Source of the DNA: an uncultured Ectothiorhodospiraceae bacterium
Lineage (GTDB): Bacteria > Pseudomonadota > Gammaproteobacteria > UBA9214
Length of the DNA stretch: 32,101 nt
Direction: 5' to 3'
Assembly: GCA_947258515.1 (NCBI GenBank)
Contig: CAMYIO010000007.1
Location: 1-32,101 of the forward strand
Part shown: positions 1-9,840 of the stretch, piece by piece
Layout of the letters: every line of letters begins with the position of its first letter
Position numbering within the stretch: position 1 is the first letter of the stretch
Translations under genes and position numbers: made by a program
Notes under the pieces: generated by a model
Told to the model about the DNA's origin: nothing
The model's input: the letters and a program-made list of their open reading frames with translations, nothing else
The model's database searches: none

Positions 1-27
1 TATAATTATAACTTGTTGGTGACATCG

Positions 28-99
28 TGCAAGAGCGGCGTCCACGCCGCGATTCGAGGTGTAACAAAAAACAATCGCGGCGAGGACGCCGCTCCTACA
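28..99. repeat. Inverted pair of REP-like (repetitive extragenic palindromic) elements
   Basis: Left copy 28-54 TGCAAGAGCGGCGTCCACGCCGCGATT; reverse complement of right copy 73-99 TGTAGGAGCGGCGTCCTCGCCGCGATT (24/27 identical, inverted, 18-nt spacer). Each copy has its own 6-bp stem GCGGCG/CGCCGC. Resembles GTAGGAGCG...CGCGA REP families of gammaproteobacteria. Confidence 0.85.
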
Positions 100-832
100 A
101 GGTAGTGATCTCCTGCATGCGCGCTTCGATCCAGTCGGAGGCTTCGGCCAGTAGCTGCTGGGCCGATTTCCCGGCCGGATCGATGGGTGCGCCGATGCGA
201 ACCTGTATGACCCCTGGACGCTTGATAAAACTGCGACGTGGCCAGTACTCGCCCGCATTGTGTGCAACCGGCACAAGGGGATAACCGCTCTGCTCGGCCA
301 GCACGGCACCCCCTATGCGGTAGCGCCCGCGCGCTCCGGCCGGAATGCGGGTACCTTCAGGAAAGATGACGACCCAGATGCCTTCCCTGAGACGTGTCTG
401 TCCCTGGGTGACCAACTGCACGACAGCTGCCCGGCCACTGCCACGTTTAATGTGAATGCATTTCATTAATGCAAGGCCCCAGCCAAAAAACGGAATCCAC
501 ATCAATTCCCGCTTGGCGACCCAGACCTGAATAGGAAAAATTTGCTGCAGTGCAATTGTCTCCCAGGTGGACTGGTGCTTGGAAAAGACAATACCTGCAT
601 CCCTGGTGATATGTTCACTGCCCTGTATCTCGTGGGTGAGCTTGCAGGTGACTTTCAGCCACCAGAGGATAAAGTGCACCCATACCTGAACCAGTTGCCA
701 GCGCGTTTCGAGAGTAAAGAACACGGTAAACAGCAGCAGGGTGGCAAAGATCACCAGCGAAACAGGAAAGACGATCCAGAAGGCCAGCGAGCGTAACCAG
801 AGTACAAAATAGGAAGTGTTGTCTGTCGACAT
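95..832 (-). CDS. plsC: 1-acyl-sn-glycerol-3-phosphate acyltransferase (PlsC family)
   Basis: 245-aa ORF; acyltransferase motifs KHQSTWE (HX4E variant) and FPEGTR; N-terminal TM segment; adjacent to gmhB and glyS. Confidence 0.9.
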   Translation of the reverse strand: MSTDNTSYFVLWLRSLAFWIVFPVSLVIFATLLLFTVFFTLETRWQLVQVWVHFILWWLKVTCKLTHEIQGSEHITRDAGIVFSKHQSTWETIALQQIFPIQVWVAKRELMWIPFFGWGLALMKCIHIKRGSGRAAVVQLVTQGQTRLREGIWVVIFPEGTRIPAGARGRYRIGGAVLAEQSGYPLVPVAHNAGEYWPRRSFIKRPGVIQVRIGAPIDPAGKSAQQLLAEASDWIEARMQEITTL

Positions 833-840
833 GTGGTTCT

Positions 841-1386
841 TCAGTGGCTGTCTGTGTTTAATAAATGGTTGACGGCGCTGTAGAGGTCGTCGAATACAGC
901 AACCTCCGGATCCAGCTCCGGGCTGCTGACGGTACCGAATCCCTTACCCGTTTTGACCAGTATCGGTGTGGCTCCCGCGGCCGTGGCTGCCTGGATATCC
1001 CGTAGTGAATCACCAATGACAGGTACGCCGCGCAGATCAGTGCGTAACCGTGCTGCGATATCCAGAAGCAGGCCCGGCTTTGGCTTGCGACAGTTGCAGC
1101 CATCATCCGGACCATGTGGGCAGAAGAACACGGCATCGATCATGCCGCCGCATTCGATGATGCGGTGCTGCATGGTTTCATGTATCCGTGCGAGGGTATC
1201 CAGATCAAACAGTCGGCGTGCAATGCCCGACTGATTGGTGGCCACTACCACGTGCCAACCCGCGCGGTGCAGGCGTGCAATGGCCTCGAGGCTACCGCGA
1301 ATCGGCTGCCACTCCGATGGAGACTTGATGAATTCATCAGAGTCTTCATTGATGACACCATCACGGTCGAGGATGATCAGCTGCAT
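841..1386 (-). CDS. gmhB: D-glycero-beta-D-manno-heptose-1,7-bisphosphate 7-phosphatase
   Basis: HAD motif LDRDGVIN, ATNQSG, zinc-loop-like CPHGPDDGCNCRKPKPG. Confidence 0.93.
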   Translation of the reverse strand: MQLIILDRDGVINEDSDEFIKSPSEWQPIRGSLEAIARLHRAGWHVVVATNQSGIARRLFDLDTLARIHETMQHRIIECGGMIDAVFFCPHGPDDGCNCRKPKPGLLLDIAARLRTDLRGVPVIGDSLRDIQAATAAGATPILVKTGKGFGTVSSPELDPEVAVFDDLYSAVNHLLNTDSH

Positions 1387-1721
1387 CAGGTGTCCCTGAA
1401 TTCCGACACCCGTATACGACCATTGATCATGCGCGATTTGCGCTGCTCGATTTTTTCCATCTTTGCCCAGAAGGCATCATCAAGTTTGAAGTCGGCCGCA
1501 ATGGCAGTGCCGAGCAACAGGATCATCAGGTCTGCGCACTCCTCGGCGAGGCTCTCCACATTCTTGCCCTTGGTAACACAGGCAGAAATTTCACCAAGCT
1601 CCTCGGTCATCAGGGCAATGCGGTAGGCCAGTTCTTCGCCACCGGTATTTTTAAAGTCATGCTTGTCATGGAACGACTGGACGGCCGCAAGCATATCCCT
1701 GTATGAGTCTTTGTCAGTCAT
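1386..1721 (-). CDS. MazG-like nucleotide pyrophosphohydrolase
   Basis: 111 aa; EELGEISACV...EECADLMILLLG resembles the MazG EExxE/ExxD pattern. Confidence 0.75.
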   Translation of the reverse strand: MTDKDSYRDMLAAVQSFHDKHDFKNTGGEELAYRIALMTEELGEISACVTKGKNVESLAEECADLMILLLGTAIAADFKLDDAFWAKMEKIEQRKSRMINGRIRVSEFRDT

Positions 1722-1760
1722 GTATCTATTTTAACTGAATCAAAATTACCAGCGGGTGTG

Positions 1761-3836
1761 TCATCCATGCAGCAGGGAAATGTCAGCAACCTGCAGAAAC
1801 AGTTCAGACAGCGCCTGCAGCAGGGCGAGCCGATTGTCACGCAAGGCAGCATCATCCGCCATCACCATAACGTCATCAAAAAATGCATCCACTGGTGTTT
1901 GTAATGCGGCCAGTTGACACAATGCATCGGTGTAATCGCGCTGCTTGATCAGGGGCTGTGTCTGCGCGTCGAGCGTCCGCAAGGCTGTCGCAAGTCCCTG
2001 TTCAGCGGGTTCATGCAGCAGATCCATGTCGTAACAGGCGGGAATGGCGCTATCGGCCTTACGCAGAATATTGCGTATACGTTTGTTCGCCGCTGCCAGA
2101 TTCACGGCTTCAGGCAATTCACGAAAGGCACGGACGGCGCGCATGCGTTGATCAAAATCCAGCGGCCGTCGAGGTTGTCTGGCCAGCACGGCCTCGAAGA
2201 CGTGCACCTCGTAACCGGCATCGAGATACCAGGCACGCAGGCGATCCATCATGAAGTTGAACAGGGTATCGCCGATGTTGCCGGCATCAAGATTGGCGGG
2301 AAAATTGTTTGCCGCGCTGTCGATGAAGGCTCGCAGATCCAGGTCGAGTTGCTTTTCTATGAGTATACGCAGCAGACCAAGTGCGGAACGGCGCAGGCCA
2401 AACGGGTCCTTGTCACCCGTCGGTGTTTGCCCAATGGCAAAGATTCCGACCAGCGTATCCAGTCGTTCGGCAATCGCCAGTGCCTGTCCGGTTTCTGATT
2501 CCGGCAGGGTGTCGCCGGCAAAGCGGGGTTGATACTGCTCATCCAGTGCCCTGGCAACGTGTTCGTCCTCGCCATCGTGCAGCGCATAGTAACGCCCCAT
2601 GATGCCCTGCAAGTCAGGGAACTCGAACACCATGCTGGTGACCAGGTCGCACTTGCACAGGGCCGCCGCGCGCTGTACCTGCCCGACATTGAAATCCAGT
2701 GTCCCGGCGAGGGCAGTGGCAATAGCCGCAATGCGGTTTTGCTTGTCTCCCAGCGAACCGAGTCTTTTCTGGAAGGTCATGCCATGCAGTTGTGCGGCGC
2801 GACTGTGTAGTGATTGCTTGCGGTCCTGGTTCCAGAAGAACACCGCATCTTCCAGTCGTGCCCGGATGACGCGTTCGTTGCCTGCCTTGATCTGCTGCGG
2901 GTCCTTGCTGGCAATATTGGCGACCGTGATGAAGTGCGGCAGCAGTTTGCCCTGATCATCAACGACAGGAAAATATTTCTGGTGGTCCTGCATGCTGGAG
3001 ATCAGTGCTTCTGCGGGCACCTCGAGAAAGCGTGCATCATAACTGCCGCTGATGGCCACCGGCCATTCAACCAGTGCGTTGACCTCGTCCAGCAGGGCCG
3101 CATCGATCAGCGTCCGGCCGCCGAGTGCAGCACCGGCTTCCGTGACCTGGGTGCGGATAGAATCCCGTCGCCGTTCCATATCCACCTCGACCATGCCGTG
3201 CCGTTCCAGTGTCTGCACATAGTCGCCCGCTTCGGGAATCGCGATGGGCTCGTTGTGATGAAAGCGGTGGCCGCGCGAATAACGGTCGCTGTCGATGCCG
3301 AGCACGCGGGCCTTTATCGCTTCGCCACCGAACAGCAGCACAATCCAGTGGAGCGGACGCACGAACTCGATATCTGAATTGCCCCAGCGCATGCGTTTCG
3401 GCATCGGCAAGGTTTTCAGTGCCTTTTCAAGTAACCCGGGTATCACCTTGCTGCTCGCCTGGCCGGTCTCCGTGGAGTGATACACCAGCCAGCTGCCCTT
3501 GTCGGTTTGCAGCTCATCGAGTTCGCTCACCGTTACACCACAGGAACGCGCGAAGCCCTCGGCCGGTTTGGTCGGCGTGCCATCGGCATCGAAGGCGGCT
3601 TTCAGTGCCGGGCCGCGTTTTGTGACCTCACGGTCAGGTTGCGCCACGGGTACATCCCTGATGAGCATTGCCAGACGCCGCGGTGTGGCATAGGCGTGGC
3701 TGCTGCCGTGTGCCAGCCGATTTTCATCCAGCAGTGCATCCAGTGAAGCCTGCAGCGCGTCGCGCATACGACGCAGCGCTTTCGGCGGTAACTCCTCGGT
3801 ACCGATCTCGATGAGCAAATCACGCTGTGTCGTCAT
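1761..3836 (-). CDS. glyS: Glycine--tRNA ligase beta subunit
   Basis: 691 aa beginning [21 protein letters not shown]; overlaps the glyQ stop by 4 bp. Confidence 0.97.
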   Translation of the reverse strand: MTTQRDLLIEIGTEELPPKALRRMRDALQASLDALLDENRLAHGSSHAYATPRRLAMLIRDVPVAQPDREVTKRGPALKAAFDADGTPTKPAEGFARSCGVTVSELDELQTDKGSWLVYHSTETGQASSKVIPGLLEKALKTLPMPKRMRWGNSDIEFVRPLHWIVLLFGGEAIKARVLGIDSDRYSRGHRFHHNEPIAIPEAGDYVQTLERHGMVEVDMERRRDSIRTQVTEAGAALGGRTLIDAALLDEVNALVEWPVAISGSYDARFLEVPAEALISSMQDHQKYFPVVDDQGKLLPHFITVANIASKDPQQIKAGNERVIRARLEDAVFFWNQDRKQSLHSRAAQLHGMTFQKRLGSLGDKQNRIAAIATALAGTLDFNVGQVQRAAALCKCDLVTSMVFEFPDLQGIMGRYYALHDGEDEHVARALDEQYQPRFAGDTLPESETGQALAIAERLDTLVGIFAIGQTPTGDKDPFGLRRSALGLLRILIEKQLDLDLRAFIDSAANNFPANLDAGNIGDTLFNFMMDRLRAWYLDAGYEVHVFEAVLARQPRRPLDFDQRMRAVRAFRELPEAVNLAAANKRIRNILRKADSAIPACYDMDLLHEPAEQGLATALRTLDAQTQPLIKQRDYTDALCQLAALQTPVDAFFDDVMVMADDAALRDNRLALLQALSELFLQVADISLLHG

Positions 3837-4744
3837 GCGGCACCCCCGTCATCGGTCAGCATGGGGAAGCCAAGTGCCTCACGGGCTGCAAAATAGGCCT
3901 CAGCTACCTGCCGGGAGAGGGTGCGTACACGCAGGATATAGCGTTGCCGTTCCGTCACCGAGATAGCATTGCGTGCATCCAGCAGGTTGAAGGTATGCGA
4001 GGCCTTGAGTACCATCTCATAGGCCGGCAGCGGCAGCTGTGCCTCGATCAGGCGGTTGCTTTCGCGTTCACAGGTATCGAACCAGTCGAGTAACGAGGCG
4101 ACATCGGCGTGTTCGAAATTGTAGGCCGACATTTCGACCTCGTTCTGGTGATAGACATCGCCGTAGCTGACCGGGCCGTCCGGGCCTTCGGTCCACACCA
4201 GGTCAAAGATGCTCTCGGCTTCCTGCAGGTACATGGCAATACGTTCGAGGCCGTAGGTCAGTTCGCCGCTGACCGGGTGGCACTCGAGGCCGCCGACCTG
4301 CTGAAAATAGGTGAATTGCGAAACCTCCATGCCGTTCAGCCAGATTTCCCAGCCGAGGCCCCAGGCGCCCAGCGTCGGTGATTCCCAGTTGTCCTCGACA
4401 AAGCGGATGTCGTGCACCAGCGGATCAATTCCCAGTTCACGCAGCGAACCCAGGTACAGTTCCTGTATGTCCAGGGGCGACGGTTTCAGCAGCACCTGGT
4501 ACTGGTAATAGTGCTGCAGGCGGTTCGGGTTTTCACCATAGCGGCCATCGGTGGGACGGCGCGAGGGTTGCACATAGGCTGCACGCCAGGGTTCGGGACC
4601 GATGGCGCGCAGGAAGGTGGCCGGGTGAAAGGTACCGGCACCGACCTCCATGTCATACGGTTGCAGCAAGGCGCAGCCTTGCCGGCTCCAGTAGTCTTGC
4701 AGCGCAAGTATCAGGCCCTGAAATGTTTTAGCTGTCTCTGCCAC
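3833..4744 (-). CDS. glyQ: Glycine--tRNA ligase alpha subunit
   Basis: 303 aa; [47 protein letters not shown]. Confidence 0.98.
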   Translation of the reverse strand: MAETAKTFQGLILALQDYWSRQGCALLQPYDMEVGAGTFHPATFLRAIGPEPWRAAYVQPSRRPTDGRYGENPNRLQHYYQYQVLLKPSPLDIQELYLGSLRELGIDPLVHDIRFVEDNWESPTLGAWGLGWEIWLNGMEVSQFTYFQQVGGLECHPVSGELTYGLERIAMYLQEAESIFDLVWTEGPDGPVSYGDVYHQNEVEMSAYNFEHADVASLLDWFDTCERESNRLIEAQLPLPAYEMVLKASHTFNLLDARNAISVTERQRYILRVRTLSRQVAEAYFAAREALGFPMLTDDGGAA

Positions 4745-4966
4745 GTTTTTTCAAATCATTCGGAATGCGGATTGCAAGCCGCACAGTATAGCGTGCGGTG
4801 CCTCAAATTTCGCTACAGCCGCAGCAGGGATGCAAACTATACAGGCACTTTCGTGACAATCGACGTGTCTGTATGGTAAATGTGGTAGTCGATGTGCGCA
4901 GCAAGCGGCTTCAGACGCGACAGGCGGTAGCCGACACATTATTCAGTATCCAGGTGGAGGAAAAGC

Positions 4967-5533
4967 ATGTCCCGGCTAATTCTCGAACCCACACCGCAGG
5001 CCCAGTGGCAGGCACTGGTGCACGAGGCACAGGCAGCCTGCCACCGGCATCTTGATGAATCACTGGAAAGCTACCTGGTGTTTTTGCTGATGCGTTTCGC
5101 CGACAGGCCATACTGTACGGCACGCATCATGGCTGAAGACTATCTCAAGTCACAGGCGCTTCACGGCCAACAGCTTGCCGGGCAGCTGCGTGAAGTCGGT
5201 GATCACTGTTTGCTGTTCTCCGGCCTGTTTCCGCAGCTGGCCGAACGCCGCCTGGTACCCGTGAGCTATTTTGTCAACATCGGACGCAGTTCCTACCAGC
5301 AATTATCCACGGTACTGGATCGTGGCTGGTGTTCTGTATACAGCCATCTGTCCGAGACCTTTGTGGTACTGATGGATATCCTGCACGCCATGCGCGGCCT
5401 CGCTGGCGAGACCGTGTTGACGCCTATCCAGGCGATGGATCTGTGGCAGGATACCGGCAGCCGTCGCTGCTATGAGCAGATGTGTGCTGACGGTCGTTTC
5501 AGCCCGTCCCCCGCAAGTACTGATAAACACTGA
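4967..5533 (+). CDS. Hypothetical protein
   Basis: 188-aa ORF with an SD-like GGAGG (tggaggaaaagcATG), followed by a hairpin terminator; no family recognised. Confidence 0.7.
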   Translation: MSRLILEPTPQAQWQALVHEAQAACHRHLDESLESYLVFLLMRFADRPYCTARIMAEDYLKSQALHGQQLAGQLREVGDHCLLFSGLFPQLAERRLVPVSYFVNIGRSSYQQLSTVLDRGWCSVYSHLSETFVVLMDILHAMRGLAGETVLTPIQAMDLWQDTGSRRCYEQMCADGRFSPSPASTDKH

Positions 5534-5536
5534 ATC

Positions 5537-5558
5537 ACCCGGAAATAGTCCGGGTTTT
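5537..5558 (+). terminator. Rho-independent terminator after the hypothetical gene
   Basis: acccgga-aatag-tccgggt followed by tttt. Confidence 0.7.
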
Positions 5559-5634
5559 CTGCCGCGGCGGGTCGCGCATGCGGTAGAATCCGCGTGACAG
5601 ATTTCCCACACTCAATCACGCCCGCTCAATCACC

Positions 5635-6678
5635 ATGACCCGACAAGCAAAAGCTGTTGCACTGATTTCCGGTGGTCTTGATTCATTGCTTGCGGCACGG
5701 GTCGTGATGGAGCAGGGCGTTCACGTTGAAGGCATCAATTTTTATACCGGCTTTTGTATCGAAGGCCACACCCACGCCATCCGTAAAAAGGACCGGCAAC
5801 GGCCGAAGCGCAACAATGCCTTGTGGTCGGCAGAACAGCTCGGTATCAGGCTGCACATCGTGGACATTATTGAAGAGTACCAGGATGTGGTTATCAACCC
5901 GAAACACGGTTATGGCAGCAACCTCAATCCGTGCCTTGATTGCAAGGTCTTCATGGTTAACAAGGCACGTGAGTGGATAGACGCGAACGGTTTCGATTTC
6001 ATTATTACCGGTGAAGTCATTGGCCAGCGACCGATGTCGCAACGCAAGGACACGCTGCCGGTCATCGCGCGAGACTCGGGTGCCGGTGAGCGACTCGTGC
6101 GCCCCCTGTGTGCAAGAAACCTGCCCGCAACCTTGCCCGAGAAAGAGGGCTGGCTTGATCGTGAGCGCCTCTATGGTTTCAATGGCCGTTCACGCAAGCC
6201 GCAAATGGCGCTGGCCAAAGCGTTCGGATTCGAGGATTACGCACAGCCGGCCGGTGGTTGCTGTTTCCTCACGGATAAACAGTATTCGCTGAAGCTGGCA
6301 GACCTGTGGCGTACCCGCGGCAGGCGTGAATACGACCTCGACGATATCATGCTGTTGAAGGTCGGGCGGCACTTGCGGCCACGCGCGCATTTCAAAATCA
6401 TCGTCGGCCGCGAAGAAGGCGAAAACCGCTTTCTTGAAGGTTATAGAAAGCGCTTTATCAGTATGATACCGACCAGTCATACCGGTCCGCTGGTACTGAT
6501 CGATGGCGAGGTCGGTCCGGGGGATATTGAGCTGGCGGCCCGTCTGACGGCACGCTTCAGCCAGGGACGCGATGCGGCGCTGGTTACGGTAGAGGTCAGG
6601 CAGACAGATGGCATGACGCAATCACTGGATGTCATACCCGTGCCGAGCGAGGAGATACCCGGTGACTGGTATGTCTGA
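5635..6678 (+). CDS. MnmA-like PP-loop ATPase (predicted thiouridylase-like protein) with C-terminal NFACT-R-like domain
   Basis: SGGLDS PP-loop; NPCLDCK and AGGCCFLTD cysteine motifs as in MnmA/ThiI-type enzymes; tail LKVGRHLRPRAHFKIIVGREEGEN resembles NFACT-R/DUF814. Confidence 0.78.
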   Translation: MTRQAKAVALISGGLDSLLAARVVMEQGVHVEGINFYTGFCIEGHTHAIRKKDRQRPKRNNALWSAEQLGIRLHIVDIIEEYQDVVINPKHGYGSNLNPCLDCKVFMVNKAREWIDANGFDFIITGEVIGQRPMSQRKDTLPVIARDSGAGERLVRPLCARNLPATLPEKEGWLDRERLYGFNGRSRKPQMALAKAFGFEDYAQPAGGCCFLTDKQYSLKLADLWRTRGRREYDLDDIMLLKVGRHLRPRAHFKIIVGREEGENRFLEGYRKRFISMIPTSHTGPLVLIDGEVGPGDIELAARLTARFSQGRDAALVTVEVRQTDGMTQSLDVIPVPSEEIPGDWYV

Positions 6679-6728
6679 GTGCAGTTTGTTAGTGAAGCGT
6701 TGTCACGCACGCCAGGCGCTTTCCTAGT

Positions 6729-6962
6729 ATGGCTGCCGTCATCGTCGATGCCCGCAACCTGCTTTGTCCCATGCCGGTCATTCGCACCCAGGATGCCGTG
6801 GTAAAATTGCAGCCGGGTGATTCAATCAAGGTGCTGTGTACCGATCCGGGGGTGCTGCATGATATTCCGGCCTGGTGCCGGGTACACGGTCACGAGATCA
6901 GCAACATCGAAGAACATGAGCATGAAATTACCATTACCGTTCGAGTGGGCCAGTCCGGCTAG
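6729..6962 (+). CDS. TusA-family sulfurtransferase
   Basis: 77 aa; VDARNLLCPMPVIRTQDAV (CPxP motif) and GDSIKVLCTDPG. Confidence 0.9.
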   Translation: MAAVIVDARNLLCPMPVIRTQDAVVKLQPGDSIKVLCTDPGVLHDIPAWCRVHGHEISNIEEHEHEITITVRVGQSG

Positions 6963-6968
6963 TTTGTT

Positions 6969-8141
6969 ATGAGTCACACGCATCTCCCCGACCCGCTGGA
7001 TACACGCTACCGGGACATCCGCAAGGTGACACTGGTTGGTGCGGTCGTTGACCTGGTGCTGGGTGTTGCCAAGATAGTTGTCGGGGTCGTTGCCAGTTCA
7101 CAGGCGTTGATTGCCGATGGTATCCATTCATTGTCTGACCTGGCGACGGATTTCCTGGTGTTGTTTGCGGCCAAGCATGCACATCGCCAGGCCGATGACG
7201 AACATCCCTACGGTCATGGCCGTATCGAGACCGTGGCGACGGTGGTGCTGGGCGTGTCACTGGTCGCCGTTGCCGTCGGCATCAGTTACGACGCGGTACG
7301 GCGCCTGATGGCGCCGGAATTACTGCTGCACCCGGGCTGGCTGGCACTGCTGGTCGCGGTAATCTCGGTGCTGTCAAAGGAGCTGATCTACCAGTACACC
7401 GCACGTGCGGCGCGTCGTCTGCGTTCAAAGATGTTGCATGCCAATGCCTGGCACAGCCGCAGTGATGCCATATCCTCGATCATCGTCGTCATTGGCGTCA
7501 TCGCGACCATGCTGGGCTACCCATCGTTTGACGCGCTGGCTGCCGTGGCGGTTGCATTGATGGTTGCCAAGATCGGCTGGGACCTGCTGTGGAAAAGCCT
7601 GCAGGAATTGATTGATACCGCGCTGGACCCGGAGAGGGTCGAGGCGATCCGCGAAACCATCATGGCGATAGACGGTGTGCGTACCTGTCATATGCTGCGT
7701 ACGCGCCATAGCGGCAGTGATGCACTGGTGGATGTACATATCCTGGTTGATCCGGCCTTGAGTGTCTCGGAGGGCCACCAGATTGGCGAGGCGGTGCGCT
7801 GGCGCCTGATAAAAACCATAGATGATGTCTCGGACGTCACGGTGCATATCGATCCCGAGGATGATGAACTGGCCTCGGCCTGTGCCGGATTGCCATTGCG
7901 CGATGAAGTCCTGCGGCGGCTTGAACAGCAGTGGCAGCACCTCGATATCGGCGAGCGTCTCGACAAGGTGGTGGTGCACTACCTCGATGGCAAGGTGCAT
8001 GTGGAAGTGTTTCTGAACAGCACTGGCGAGGAATCACAACAGCTTGCCGAGTTGTCCACCGCGATCCGCGAGTCGGCGCAAAAGGCGCAGGACATTGGTG
8101 ATGTCAATGTCTATGTTCAACACGAAGGCGCACCAATATAG
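6969..8141 (+). CDS. Cation diffusion facilitator family transporter
   Basis: 390 aa; ADGIHSLSDLATD, HPYGHGRIE, HSRSD motifs; two soluble C-terminal segments. Confidence 0.93.
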   Translation: MSHTHLPDPLDTRYRDIRKVTLVGAVVDLVLGVAKIVVGVVASSQALIADGIHSLSDLATDFLVLFAAKHAHRQADDEHPYGHGRIETVATVVLGVSLVAVAVGISYDAVRRLMAPELLLHPGWLALLVAVISVLSKELIYQYTARAARRLRSKMLHANAWHSRSDAISSIIVVIGVIATMLGYPSFDALAAVAVALMVAKIGWDLLWKSLQELIDTALDPERVEAIRETIMAIDGVRTCHMLRTRHSGSDALVDVHILVDPALSVSEGHQIGEAVRWRLIKTIDDVSDVTVHIDPEDDELASACAGLPLRDEVLRRLEQQWQHLDIGERLDKVVVHYLDGKVHVEVFLNSTGEESQQLAELSTAIRESAQKAQDIGDVNVYVQHEGAPI

Positions 8142-8145
8142 TGCG
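8129..8145. promoter_or_regulatory. Putative NtrC binding site (upstream, glnA)
   Basis: CGCACCAATATAGTGCG compared with consensus TGCACCANNNTGGTGCA; overlaps the CDF stop codon. Confidence 0.7.
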
Positions 8146-8159
8146 GCCTGTTGAATGAT

Positions 8160-8176
8160 TGCACATAATTGGTGCG
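8160..8176. promoter_or_regulatory. Putative NtrC binding site (proximal, glnA)
   Basis: TGCACATAATTGGTGCG; centre lies 31 bp from the upstream site. Confidence 0.75.
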
Positions 8177-8239
8177 TCTGTAGGGGGTGGCTGTCAGCTA
8201 ACAGTGTGAATTTTAGAGAGTTGCCCACCGCCGCCGCCG

Positions 8240-8256
8240 TGGCATAATTCGTGCTT
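8240..8256 (+). promoter_or_regulatory. Putative sigma-54 promoter of glnA
   Basis: TGGCATAATTCGTGCTT: GG (8241-8242) and GC (8253-8254) separated by exactly 10 nt. Confidence 0.75.
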
Positions 8257-8352
8257 CAACAAGAAGCAAGATCGTAAAGATTTTAGTGTCCGCCGTTTTC
8301 GCCTGATAACGGCGTGTTATTTTTAGCGCAATTTGATTTGGGAGGAGTTGTA

Positions 8353-9762
8353 ATGTCAGTAGCAAAAGTTAACAAAATGATGAAGGACAACGAGGTGAAA
8401 TACGTTGACCTGCGGTTCACCGATACCATAGGCAAGGAACAGCATGTCACCATGCCCGTGAGTCAGGCGGGCAGCGGCCTGTTCAAGGATGGCAAGATGT
8501 TTGACGGTTCCAGTATCTCCGGCTGGAAGGGTATTAACGAGTCAGACATGGTACTGATGCCGGACACGACCACAGCTGTGATGGACCTGTTCAGTGACGA
8601 GCCTACCATCAATATCCGCTGCGACATTCTTGAACCGATGACCATGCAGGGCTACGAACGTGATCCGCGTTCCATCGCCAGGCGTGCCGAGGATTACCTG
8701 AAATCCACCAGGATTGCCGATACGGCTTTTTTTGGCCCGGAGCCGGAATTCTTCGTGCTCGACGATGTGCGCTGGGGTGCCGACATGAGCGGTTCCTTCT
8801 GCAAGGTGGATTCAGAGGAAGCCTCCTGGAACTCCGAGCGGGTATTTGAAGACGGCAACATCGGTCACCGTCCAACGGTCAAGGGTGGTTATTTCCCGGT
8901 TCCCCCGGTTGATTCGTTGCATGACCTGCGTGGTGCCATGTGTCTGGCTCTCGAGGAGATGGGTGTTTCCGTCGAGGTTCACCATCACGAGGTGGCGACC
9001 GCCGGGCAGTGCGAAATCGGTACCCGCTTCGACACCCTGGTCGCGCGCGCTGATCAGAACCAGATTCTCAAGTACGTGGTGCACAATGTCGCACACGGCT
9101 ACGGCAAGACGGCCACCTTCATGCCAAAGCCGATTGTCGGTGACAATGGCAGCGGCATGCATGTTCACCAGTCACTGGCCAAGGCCGGCAAGAACATCTT
9201 CACCGGCAACAAGTACGGTGGCTTGTCACAGCAGGCCCTGTATTACATCGGCGGTATCTTCAAGCATGCGCGGGCCCTGAATGCCTTTACCAATGCCAGC
9301 ACCAACAGCTACAAGCGCCTGGTGCCCGGTTTCGAGGCACCGGTGATGCTGGCCTACTCGGCCCGCAATCGTTCCGCCTCGGTACGCATTCCATTTGAAT
9401 CCAATCCGAAAGGCCGTCGTGTCGAAATACGTTTCCCCGATTCCGCCGGCAATCCCTATCTGTGTTTTGCATCCATGCTGATGGCTGGTCTTGACGGCAT
9501 CAAGAACAAGATCGATCCGGGCGAGGCCATGGACAAGGACCTGTACGACCTGCCGCCGGAAGAGGAAAGAATGATTTCGACCGTGTGCAGTTCGCTGGAC
9601 CAGGCGCTGGACGCGCTCGATGCTGACCGTGAGTTCCTCACCGCCGGTGGCGTGTTCACTGACGATATGATCGACGGCTATATTGATCTGAAGATGGAAG
9701 AAGTCACGCGTCTGCGCATGACCACCCATCCGGTCGAATTTGATATGTACTACAGTCTCTAG
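8353..9762 (+). CDS. glnA: Glutamine synthetase type I
   Basis: ATG preceded by [41 protein letters not shown] adenylylation-site motif. The ORF track start at 8314 is probably too far upstream. Confidence 0.98.
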   Translation: MSVAKVNKMMKDNEVKYVDLRFTDTIGKEQHVTMPVSQAGSGLFKDGKMFDGSSISGWKGINESDMVLMPDTTTAVMDLFSDEPTINIRCDILEPMTMQGYERDPRSIARRAEDYLKSTRIADTAFFGPEPEFFVLDDVRWGADMSGSFCKVDSEEASWNSERVFEDGNIGHRPTVKGGYFPVPPVDSLHDLRGAMCLALEEMGVSVEVHHHEVATAGQCEIGTRFDTLVARADQNQILKYVVHNVAHGYGKTATFMPKPIVGDNGSGMHVHQSLAKAGKNIFTGNKYGGLSQQALYYIGGIFKHARALNAFTNASTNSYKRLVPGFEAPVMLAYSARNRSASVRIPFESNPKGRRVEIRFPDSAGNPYLCFASMLMAGLDGIKNKIDPGEAMDKDLYDLPPEEERMISTVCSSLDQALDALDADREFLTAGGVFTDDMIDGYIDLKMEEVTRLRMTTHPVEFDMYYSL

Positions 9763-9784
9763 CCGGCTCGCAGTGTTGTACCAT

Positions 9785-9815
9785 AAAGCCCCGCTCCGGT
9801 AGCGGGGCTTTTTTT
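9785..9815 (+). terminator. Rho-independent terminator of glnA
   Basis: aaagccccgct-ccggt-agcggggcttt followed by a T-run. Confidence 0.93.
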
Positions 9816-9840
9816 ATCTGTGTGGTATAAAGGTGAAACT

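Noticed and set aside
95-832. PlsC HX4E instead of HX4D as a novel active site
   Set aside because: A KHQSxWE variant is, to my recollection, common in proteobacterial PlsC relatives.
2814-3377. 187-aa plus-strand ORF inside glyS
   Set aside because: Antisense shadow of glyS without RBS or family signature.
4779-4798. CCGCAC-N8-GTGCGG hairpin upstream of glyQ as a riboswitch or T-box
   Set aside because: Only a 6-bp stem, no T-box or riboswitch core motifs, and it more likely overlaps the promoter region.
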